Source of the DNA: Clostridia bacterium
Lineage (GTDB): Bacteria; Bacillota; Clostridia; Christensenellales; DTU072
Length of the DNA stretch: 5,511 bases
Assembly: GCA_028701415.1 (NCBI GenBank)
Contig: JAQVQU010000087.1
Span: 1-5,511 of the forward strand
Direction: 5' to 3'
The notes below the pieces were generated by a model. That model searched no databases. It was not told the DNA's origin and saw nothing but the letters and a program-made list of their open reading frames with translations. Shown one piece after another: positions 1-5,511 of this stretch. The number at the start of each line of letters is the position of its first letter. Within the stretch, counting starts at the first letter, position 1. The translations under genes and the position numbers were made by a program.

Positions 1-1635
1 TTTATTCCGAAAATCATGACTTTTATTATAGATGATGGTGTGGCTAAGGGTAATATTAGAGCCGTGTTAACATATGGAGGAATAATGGTTCTTCTTGCAG
101 GGCTGTCCCTCCTCCTGGGGCTTCTTTCGGCTAGATTTGCTGCTGTTGCCTCTATGGGATTTGGAGCAAATTTAAGGGAAAATATGTTTAATAAGGTTCA
201 GAATTTTTCTTTTAAAAATGTAGATAAATTTTCAACAGGCAGTCTCATTACGCGCTTTACTACCGATGTAAGTTTTGTTCAACAAGCTTTTATGATGTCT
301 ATTAGGATTGCCTTTAGAGCCCCAGTAATGCTTATTTTGAGCATAGTAATGATTTTTACAATAAATGTGACAATAGCTATCGCCTTTGTTGTTCTTGTTC
401 CTTTGGTTTGGGGCCTTATGATATTTGCTATGAAATATGTTGTTCCCCTTTTTGAAAGACTCTTTAAGAAATTTGATGCATTGAATACTAAGGTTCAAGA
501 GAATCTTACAGGTATTCGAGTTGTTAAAACATTTGTACGCGAAAATCATGAATCTGCAAACTTTAGAAATGCATCAGTTGACTTGCAGGATGCACAGATA
601 AAAGCGGAAAAATTACTAGTCTATGCAAATCCATTAATGAATTTTGTTACTTATGCTATTACCATAACAGTTGTTTGGATTGGTGGAATTAAGATCATGC
701 AGGCGACAATGTCTGCAGGCGATATTTCAGGCATAATTGCATACATTGGTCAGTTATTGATGGCTCTCGTTATGGTTGCCATGGTTTTTGTTAACCTTTT
801 TATGAGCAGAGCTTCGGCACGTAGAATAAGTGAGATAATTAATGAGATACCAGACATTTCTGACAAAGATGCCGATTCTTCGATTGATGTTGAGGTTTCA
901 GATATTTTGTTTGAAAATGTATCTTTTAAGTATAAGGAAGAGGCTGAAAACCCAGTTCTTACTAATATTTCTTTTGAAATAAAACACGGAGAGATTTTGG
1001 GAATAGTTGGGGGAACTGGAAGTGGAAAAAGTAGTTTAGTGCAACTTATTCCTAGACTTTATGATGCTTATGAAGGAAATGTTATTGTTGGTGGCAGGAA
1101 TGTAAAAGAATATAAGATTGAAAAACTAAGAGAAGCAGTTGGAATGGTTTTACAAAACAATACCCTTTTTTCGGGAAGCATAGAGGAAAATTTAAGGTGG
1201 GGAAACCCAAATGCAACCCAAGAAGAAATGGAAGAAGCTTGTAAAATAGCTAGTGCCCATGATTTTATTATTAGCTTCCCTGAAGGTTATAAAAGTGATA
1301 TTAGTCAGGGTGGAGTTAATGTTTCTGGGGGGCAAAAGCAAAGAATATGTATTGCTAGGGCTATATTAAAAAAACCAAAAGTGCTAATTCTGGATGATTC
1401 AACTAGTGCGGTTGATTCTACTACCGAAGCTGATATAAGAAAAGGAATAAAAGCATCGATGAAAGATACCACACTAATTATAATTGCCCAAAGGATTGCT
1501 TCAGTAATTGATGCTGACAAAATTATTGTTTTGGATGATGGGAAAATTAATGGTATTGGGACTCACAAGGAACTAATTCAAAACAATAAAATATATAAAG
1601 AAATTTATACTTCACAACAAGGAGGAGTACTTTAA
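1..1635 (+). CDS. ABC exporter half-transporter, degenerate-site subunit (5' partial)
   Basis: This is a fused membrane-ATPase subunit of an ABC exporter, acting in the cytoplasmic membrane as half of a heterodimer with the next gene. The frame is open to base 1, and the first visible residues (FIPKIMTFIIDDGV) match the family region just after the first membrane helix. About 35 N-terminal residues therefore probably lie outside the window, and the ATG at 16 is internal. Residues below count from base 1. Hydrophobic helices lie at about 22-45, 110-145 (two), 212-235 and 245-270. The ATPase domain starts near 302. It has Walker A GGTGSGKS (337-344), Q-loop Gln385, signature VSGGQ (441-445) and Walker B VLILDD. 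Asp466 replaces the catalytic Glu, and Gln497 (IIAQR) replaces the switch His. Such substitutions are typical of the non-catalytic-site partner in heterodimeric exporters (TM287, BmrC type). The frame ends TAA inside the start of the partner gene. The family and the asymmetry are certain; the substrate is unknown. Confidence 0.96.
   Translation, partial: FIPKIMTFIIDDGVAKGNIRAVLTYGGIMVLLAGLSLLLGLLSARFAAVASMGFGANLRENMFNKVQNFSFKNVDKFSTGSLITRFTTDVSFVQQAFMMSIRIAFRAPVMLILSIVMIFTINVTIAIAFVVLVPLVWGLMIFAMKYVVPLFERLFKKFDALNTKVQENLTGIRVVKTFVRENHESANFRNASVDLQDAQIKAEKLLVYANPLMNFVTYAITITVVWIGGIKIMQATMSAGDISGIIAYIGQLLMALVMVAMVFVNLFMSRASARRISEIINEIPDISDKDADSSIDVEVSDILFENVSFKYKEEAENPVLTNISFEIKHGEILGIVGGTGSGKSSLVQLIPRLYDAYEGNVIVGGRNVKEYKIEKLREAVGMVLQNNTLFSGSIEENLRWGNPNATQEEMEEACKIASAHDFIISFPEGYKSDISQGGVNVSGGQKQRICIARAILKKPKVLILDDSTSAVDSTTEADIRKGIKASMKDTTLIIIAQRIASVIDADKIIVLDDGKINGIGTHKELIQNNKIYKEIYTSQQGGVL
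1619..1625 (+). promoter_or_regulatory. Ribosome binding site for the second ABC gene
   Basis: AAGGAGG is a perfect complement to the 16S anti-Shine-Dalgarno sequence. It lies nine bases before the ATG at 1635 and inside the last codons of the upstream gene. With the TAATG stop/start overlap, this points to translational coupling, which would help make the two subunits in equal amounts. Confidence 0.9.
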
Positions 1636-3554
1636 TGGCTAAGATTATGCGTACCCCTTCTCGTGGAGGAAAACCCATGCCAAAATTAGATTTTAAGGAG
1701 AGCCTTGTAGTATTCAAAAGGTTATTTAAGGAGCTTGGGAGTTTCAGAATAAGAGTAATTATTGTTTTTATAAGCATTGTTCTTCATTCCGTGTCTTATG
1801 CGGTTGGAACAATGTATCTAAGAGAAATCTTGACATTAATTTTTGAAAGCGCCGCAAATGGAATTGTAGATTTCAAGGGTCTTGCTGAAATGATGGCTTG
1901 GTTTATCTTTATTGATGTTATTGGCATTTTAACCATCACAGTTGCCTCTAGAATGACCTTGACGGTTGCAGCTTCTATGTTGTGCCAACTAAGAGTCAAG
2001 ATGTTTGACCATATGCAAAAGCTTCCAATTAGCTATTTTGACAGAAATATTCATGGAGAGATAATGTCAAGATATACAAACGATACTGATGCGATAAGGG
2101 AACTTCTAAGCAATGGATTTCGTGAGGTAATAAATGGAGCAGTTACGGTTTTGTCCGTATTTATCTCTATGTTGATTTTAAGCCCAATATTAACCTTGAT
2201 AGTTATAGGTAATTTAATACTCATGGGTTTTTTAGTGGTTATTGTAACTGGAAAAACTGGAAAATACTTTATTGGCATCCAAAAACAAACTGCACAAGTA
2301 AATGGGTATGTTGAAGAATATATTGCTGGACAGAAAGTAGTTAAGGTATTTTGCCATGAGAAGGTAGTAATAGACGGATTTAATCAAAAGAATGAGGAAC
2401 TTCGTCAAATTGCAACAAAAGGATCTACTTATGCTCAAATCCTTATGCCTCTTTTGGGTAATCTATCTTATTTAAATTACGCAGTAGTTGCAATTGGAGG
2501 ATCATCTCTCATTGCTCTTGGCAGAATGGGTTCAATGGCAGCAGGTATAGCAACTTTAGTTATGTTTTTACAGCTAGCTAGACAGATAGGGAGACCCGTA
2601 GCTATGATTTCTCAACAGTTTAATGGGGTTATGATGGCGCTTGCAGGGGCAAAGAGAGTTTTTGACATGATGGATGAGCCAGTCGAAGTTGATGAAGGAT
2701 ATGTTACTCTTGTTAATGTCGAAAGAGATGAATCTGGGGAAATAAAAGAATGCGAGTGCAGGACAGGTAACTGGGCATGGAAGCACCCTCATAAAGATGG
2801 CTCGCTCACATATAAGGAACTTAAAGGGGATATTCAATTCGAAGATGTAAGTTTCCAATACATTAAAGATAAAAAAGTCTTAAAAAATGTGGACCTTTAT
2901 GCAAAACCTGGGCAACAGATTGCTTTTGTTGGTGCAACCGGGGCGGGGAAAACTACAATAACAAATCTAATTAATCGTTTTTACGACATTCCCGATGGGA
3001 AGATCAGATATGATGGTATAAATATAAATAAGATAAAAAAAGCTGATTTGAGACGATCCTTAGCAATGGTTCTTCAAGATACTCATTTATTTACTGGCAC
3101 AGTAATGGACAATATCCGTTACGGAAAACTTGATGCTACGGATGAGGATGTTATGAAGGCGGCTGAAGTGGCAAATGCAACCTCATTTATTTCCCATTTA
3201 CCCGAAGGGTTCAACACAATGCTTACTTCAGATGGATCCAACCTGTCTCAAGGACAAAGACAGTTAATATCAATTGCAAGAGCTGCGGTAGCCGATCCAC
3301 CGGTCTTGATTCTTGATGAAGCTACTAGTTCCATTGATACTAGAACGGAAGCTGCGATTCAAAAGGGATTAGCTCAACTTATGAAAGGAAAAACAGTATT
3401 CATTATTGCCCATAGACTGTCTACTGTTAGAAATGCAGATGCTATTTTAGTTCTGCAAGATGGGGAGATTATAGAAAGAGGAGACCATGATAAGCTAATG
3501 TTACTTAGAGGCAAATATTATCAGCTATATAATGGTTTGTTCTCCTGGGAATAG
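1635..3554 (+). CDS. ABC exporter half-transporter, catalytic-site subunit
   Basis: This 639-residue membrane-ATPase fusion is the partner of the preceding subunit; together they should form one exporter with two unequal ATP sites. Predicted helices lie at about 40-60, 85-105, 165-185, 186-206, 270-296 and 300-316. Cytoplasmic coupling regions include SYFDRNIHGEIMSRYTND (133-150). The ATPase domain starts near 398. It has Walker A GATGAGKT (433-440), Q-loop Gln481, Walker B VLILDE with catalytic Glu562, and switch His593 (IIAHR). Its signature motif is LSQGQ (537-541), with Gln replacing the first Gly of LSGGQ. In the dimer this motif faces the partner's altered Walker B, so both changes sit in the same site. 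About 45 residues (353-397) are inserted between the membrane and ATPase domains. From memory, similar inserts with a WAWK motif occur in this subfamily, which would explain the length above the usual 575-600. The start is the ATG overlapping the upstream stop, backed by a perfect ribosome binding site; ATG 1677 is a second possibility. Confidence 0.97.
   Translation: MAKIMRTPSRGGKPMPKLDFKESLVVFKRLFKELGSFRIRVIIVFISIVLHSVSYAVGTMYLREILTLIFESAANGIVDFKGLAEMMAWFIFIDVIGILTITVASRMTLTVAASMLCQLRVKMFDHMQKLPISYFDRNIHGEIMSRYTNDTDAIRELLSNGFREVINGAVTVLSVFISMLILSPILTLIVIGNLILMGFLVVIVTGKTGKYFIGIQKQTAQVNGYVEEYIAGQKVVKVFCHEKVVIDGFNQKNEELRQIATKGSTYAQILMPLLGNLSYLNYAVVAIGGSSLIALGRMGSMAAGIATLVMFLQLARQIGRPVAMISQQFNGVMMALAGAKRVFDMMDEPVEVDEGYVTLVNVERDESGEIKECECRTGNWAWKHPHKDGSLTYKELKGDIQFEDVSFQYIKDKKVLKNVDLYAKPGQQIAFVGATGAGKTTITNLINRFYDIPDGKIRYDGININKIKKADLRRSLAMVLQDTHLFTGTVMDNIRYGKLDATDEDVMKAAEVANATSFISHLPEGFNTMLTSDGSNLSQGQRQLISIARAAVADPPVLILDEATSSIDTRTEAAIQKGLAQLMKGKTVFIIAHRLSTVRNADAILVLQDGEIIERGDHDKLMLLRGKYYQLYNGLFSWE
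1664..1679 (+). promoter_or_regulatory. Possible alternative start signal inside the second ABC gene
   Basis: TGGAGGA (1664-1670) stands six bases before an in-frame ATG (1677, Met15), so translation could also begin there. That would give a protein 14 residues shorter, lacking a basic, Gly/Pro-containing N-terminus. The upstream start has the better binding site and the tight overlap with the previous gene, so it is preferred. The 14 residues precede the first membrane helix and would not affect the core fold. Confidence 0.3.
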
Positions 3555-3583
3555 CCTCGCATTTATTACTAAATTAGTACGCA

Positions 3584-3617
3584 AAAAGCCTGAAATATCC
3601 GGGCTTTTCTTTTTCTT
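3584..3617 (+). terminator. Rho-independent terminator of the ABC operon
   Basis: AAAAGCCTG (3584-3592) pairs with CGGGCTTTT (3600-3608) in a nine-base-pair stem with one G-T wobble and a seven-base loop. A T-rich tail (TTTTT, C, TT) follows directly. It starts 29 bases after the stop codon of the second ABC gene, where the operon's transcript should end. The A-run on the left arm could give weak termination in the opposite direction too. Confidence 0.88.
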
Positions 3618-3664
3618 AAATAATGATTTGTTGAGAATAAATCTTATTCATGAGATCGTATCCC

Positions 3665-3679
3665 TCCTTTTGTCAAGGA
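3665..3679 (+). repeat. Short inverted repeat in the intergenic region
   Basis: TCCTT and AAGGA form a perfect five-base inverted repeat around a five-base centre (TTGTC). It overlaps a TTGTCA hexamer at 3670-3675 that resembles a -35 element. It lies about 90 bases before the lipoprotein start, where an operator would be plausible. The arms are short enough to arise by chance in AT-rich DNA, so a function is only a possibility. Confidence 0.25.
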
Positions 3680-3737
3680 TATATAAAAATTGTACTAATA
3701 TTTTACTTATTGAAATAGAAGAAATAATAACATAAAA

Positions 3738-3743
3738 TATAAT
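3738..3743 (+). promoter_or_regulatory. Candidate -10 element for the lipoprotein gene
   Basis: TATAAT matches the sigma-70/sigma-A -10 consensus exactly and lies 22 bases before the lipoprotein ATG. No good -35 hexamer is found at 16-18 bases; TTGAAA at 3710-3715 is 22 bases away, too far for normal use. Transcription from here would give a leader of about 15 bases, barely enough to include the ribosome binding site. A weaker alternative is TTGTCA (3670-3675) with TACTAA (3693-3698), 17 bases apart. Some promoter is expected here because a terminator separates this gene from the ABC operon. Confidence 0.3.
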
Positions 3744-3753
3744 TATCAATCCG

Positions 3754-3758
3754 AAGGA
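3754..3758 (+). promoter_or_regulatory. Ribosome binding site for the lipoprotein gene
   Basis: AAGGA stands seven bases before the ATG at 3766. An in-frame TAA at 3733-3735 with no other ATG, GTG or TTG in between fixes 3766 as the only reasonable start. Confidence 0.85.
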
Positions 3759-3765
3759 AATTTCA

Positions 3766-3834
3766 ATGAAGAAATCTTTGGCTTTTCAGATTATTATTTT
3801 TTCTATTTTCTGCGTTATTATTTTCACGTCTTGT
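3766..3834 (+). other. Lipoprotein signal peptide and lipobox
   Basis: Residues 1-23 show two lysines after Met1, an Ile/Phe-rich core (7-20) and Phe-Thr-Ser-Cys at 20-23. Cys23 would be the lipid-modified first residue of the mature protein. Phe at -3 is unusual for a strict lipobox, which prefers Leu, Val or Ile, but relaxed versions occur, notably in spirochaetes. If Cys23 were not lipidated, the segment would still work as a secretion signal or membrane anchor. Confidence 0.75.
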
Positions 3835-5511
3835 TTTCCAGGTGTTCGAGACAGTTATACTATCACGCTTAATTCAAACGGTGGCACTGTTTTTAGCGCA
3901 GTGGAAATTGGAAATGGAGAGAACAGTATATCTCTCCCGACTCCAGAAAGAGACGGTTTTGTTTTTTTGGGGTGGTTCACTAGCAACGCTTTTAACGAAT
4001 CATGGAGTCAGTATTTAACTACACACGATTACACTATAACCTCAAACATGACTCTTTATGCAAAATGGGCTCCAGTATCTGGAGAAATAACACTTAATGT
4101 AAATGGTGGCGACCCTCTGCCATATGGAACAAGCCCTGTTCAATATGCTGAAGGAGTAGAAACTGCCCTACCAATACCTACAAGAACGGGCAATTCATTT
4201 GTAGGTTGGTATGATTCAGCATCATATATTGCCTCAAATCAAATTACCGATGAATCGGGCATAATTTCTGCTGAGTTTGAAAGTGCTGAGGATGATTTTG
4301 ATGTTTATGCGCATTGGCAGGTTAAGGTTGATATTGACCCTTATGAGCAAGCTGGGTCTGTGAATACCGGAAGGGGATATTATGTCATTGGTGGTTCAGG
4401 AGAACTCGGAAACCTAACTTTTACCGCGACTCCTTCGGCTAATTACAATTTTATTCAATGGGAATTTGGGGATGAAATTATTACCACTAATCCATATTCT
4501 TTTGAGTTTATCGAGGATATAGAGATAACTGCCGTATTTCTGGGGGTGGAATCAACTCTCAGTGCAGATCCGAATTTTGGGGAGGAAGAAGCTGAAGAGT
4601 ATGTTGTCCACTATGGCGAGACATTTACAGTTGCTGTTCCCTCTAACCCAGGCTATGTGTTTAACGGATGGTACACAAATGAGGTAGGTGGGACTAAGAT
4701 TTCGGATAGAAGAGGACTTATCTCTAGTTACCCTTATATCGCGAACACAACTTTATATGCACAATGGCAGGAAGGTGATTTCGCTACTGATTTCGAGTAT
4801 GAAGGGGTAGGTTCTCCGGCTACATCGTACAAGATAACTGGATACGCAGGTGAAGAGGATATAATTTACATTCCATACGAACTTGGCGGGATTCCTGTAA
4901 CGGAGATTACAGATGCGTTTAACGCAGTAGGATATGGAGCGGATAAAATAATTATCCCGTCTTCCATTACCTCCATCGGATCCTCGGCTTTTTCTGGATA
5001 CACAGGGAATATATACATTGACAGAGGTTTTTCAAGCTTAATGCTTGTAAACAGTCCGACATTTTCCTCTTCTCACAATATATATGTACACGGCACTTAT
5101 GTTTCATCTGCAAGCATAAGCACCAGTCCTCATACTAATAATTTTACGTCTGGCAATTCTTCTATGATTGATGATATATATTTCGATTTTCTAGGTAATT
5201 TCGCTGATTCAAATATTGATTCGGAAACAGAACTTCAGGCTTTTATGAATTATCTATTAGTCTATTCAGTCCCCAATCAGATAGCTTTTGATGTTCATAC
5301 TGACAATCTATCTGAGGCAATGTCGGATGCAATTCAGAATACAGGATTCTATAGGAGCAATACACTTTTATCTGGAGGCAGCGTTCCATATACTTACAGC
5401 GGAACAAAGGTTTTGATGCCCGGATTTGAAGAAAAAACTACAGGAAGAATGGCTTCAGAAACAACTGAATTCCCAGATACACTTGAACTTCAAGGATTTA
5501 TTTCTTCATAT
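3766..5511 (+). CDS. Surface lipoprotein with InlB-type B-repeats (3' partial)
   Basis: The frame stays open for 582 codons to the right edge, so the C-terminus is missing. The N-terminus (MKKSLAFQ, a hydrophobic run, then FTSC) is a lipoprotein-type signal with Cys23 as the likely lipidated residue. Four InlB/Listeria-Bacteroides B-repeats follow (about 31-101, 107-184, 186-258, 261-334). A short BspA-like leucine-rich stretch then contains IPSSITSIGSSAFSGY (397-412). Residues 470-582 look like a mixed alpha/beta domain with no match I can name firmly; a lead-in to a transglutaminase-like domain is a guess. Proteins built this way are extracellular and often mediate adhesion or surface display. 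No catalytic residues are visible in the part seen. Start choice rests on the AAGGA site and the upstream in-frame stop. The gene follows a terminator, so it is probably transcribed separately from the exporter, and a functional link is not evident. Confidence 0.88.
   Translation, partial: MKKSLAFQIIIFSIFCVIIFTSCFPGVRDSYTITLNSNGGTVFSAVEIGNGENSISLPTPERDGFVFLGWFTSNAFNESWSQYLTTHDYTITSNMTLYAKWAPVSGEITLNVNGGDPLPYGTSPVQYAEGVETALPIPTRTGNSFVGWYDSASYIASNQITDESGIISAEFESAEDDFDVYAHWQVKVDIDPYEQAGSVNTGRGYYVIGGSGELGNLTFTATPSANYNFIQWEFGDEIITTNPYSFEFIEDIEITAVFLGVESTLSADPNFGEEEAEEYVVHYGETFTVAVPSNPGYVFNGWYTNEVGGTKISDRRGLISSYPYIANTTLYAQWQEGDFATDFEYEGVGSPATSYKITGYAGEEDIIYIPYELGGIPVTEITDAFNAVGYGADKIIIPSSITSIGSSAFSGYTGNIYIDRGFSSLMLVNSPTFSSSHNIYVHGTYVSSASISTSPHTNNFTSGNSSMIDDIYFDFLGNFADSNIDSETELQAFMNYLLVYSVPNQIAFDVHTDNLSEAMSDAIQNTGFYRSNTLLSGGSVPYTYSGTKVLMPGFEEKTTGRMASETTEFPDTLELQGFISSY
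3856..4767 (+). repeat. Array of four B-repeat domains in the lipoprotein
   Basis: Repeat 1 (residues 31-101) has the classic order ITLNSNGG, LPTP, GFVFLGWF and LYAKW. Repeat 2 (107-184) repeats it as ITLNVNGG, LPIPTRTG, FVGWY and VYAHW. Repeat 3 (186-258) is of the divergent InlB type: GSVNTGRGYY, LTFTATPSANYNFIQWEF, NPYSFEF and ITAVF. Repeat 4 (261-334) is a hybrid: its first half resembles the divergent type (YGETFTVAV), and its second half returns to GYVFNGWY and LYAQW. The units differ strongly in DNA sequence, so this is an old protein-level array, not a recent tandem duplication. Such units are small beta-rich extracellular modules. Confidence 0.85.
4789..5115 (+). other. BspA-like leucine-rich stretch in the lipoprotein
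   Basis: Residues 342-450 contain YKITGYAGEEDIIYIPYELG, then GIPVTEITDAF, then IIIPSSITSIGSSAFSGY. This is the pattern of the BspA/LRR_5 family, in which IP...VTSIG..AF units stack into a solenoid. Only one clear full unit plus a leading half unit is present, and the following segment (IYIDRGF, NIYVHGTYV) keeps the strand spacing with poor consensus. Such stretches commonly follow B-repeats in surface proteins. Confidence 0.6.

Noticed and set aside
16..18. ATG at 16 as the true start of the first ABC gene
   Set aside because: The frame is open to base 1, the five residues before it fit the family, there is no ribosome binding site in the 15 bases shown, and starting here would remove the first membrane helix.
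232..549. A 105-codon - strand frame inside the first ABC gene
   Set aside because: It is the antisense shadow of a strongly conserved coding region, with a low-complexity Asn/Lys/His-rich product typical of such shadows. The other - strand frames in the ABC genes were rejected for the same reason.
3532..3735. A 67-codon + strand frame overlapping the end of the second ABC gene
   Set aside because: It runs through the transcription terminator, overlaps the end of a certain gene, lacks a ribosome binding site and has no recognisable protein features.
4070..4084. Perfect inverted repeat CTCCAG-TAT-CTGGAG
   Set aside because: It lies inside the lipoprotein coding frame at the linker between B-repeats 1 and 2, has no T-tract and no partner copy nearby. 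A six-base arm can arise by chance in a window this long.
1..5511. Possibility of a defence island, CRISPR, toxin-antitoxin or mobile element
   Set aside because: No tandem DNA repeats with spacers, transposase or integrase motifs, or small paired genes are present. The window is accounted for by an ABC exporter pair and a surface lipoprotein.

Overview
The window comes from an AT-rich bacterial chromosome. All recognisable genes are on the + strand and read well with the standard bacterial code: tryptophan is TGG throughout, and the two visible stops are TAA and TAG. AAGGAGG-type ribosome binding sites, a low-GC heterodimeric ABC exporter pair and a lipoprotein with InlB-type B-repeats fit a low-GC Firmicute, an Acholeplasma/Izemoplasma-like Tenericute or a spirochaete. 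The sequence alone does not settle which.

Bases 1-3554 hold a two-gene operon. The first gene is cut by the left edge of the window. It encodes an ABC half-exporter (membrane domain plus ATPase domain) whose ATPase carries a degenerate site: Asp in place of the catalytic Glu, and Gln in place of the switch His. The second gene is complete (639 aa) and overlaps the first by one base (TAATG). It encodes the partner half-exporter, with intact Walker B Glu and switch His but a degenerate signature motif, LSQGQ. In a head-to-tail dimer these changes fall together in one ATP site and leave the other canonical. This is the arrangement known from heterodimeric exporters such as TM287/288, BmrCD and LmrCD. 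The substrate cannot be read from the sequence; a drug, lipid or peptide is possible.

Bases 3555-3765 are intergenic. They contain a convincing rho-independent terminator just after the ABC operon, a small inverted repeat, a weak promoter candidate and a clear ribosome binding site.

From 3766 to the right edge runs one open reading frame of 582 codons with no stop in the window. It encodes a secreted, probably lipid-anchored surface protein. A signal peptide ends at Cys23, followed by four InlB/Listeria-Bacteroides-type B-repeats (two typical, two divergent), a short BspA-like leucine-rich stretch, and a C-terminal alpha/beta region that I do not firmly recognise. The terminator and the change in product type suggest it is a separate transcription unit from the exporter. 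I see no phage, IS element, CRISPR array, tRNA or rRNA here.
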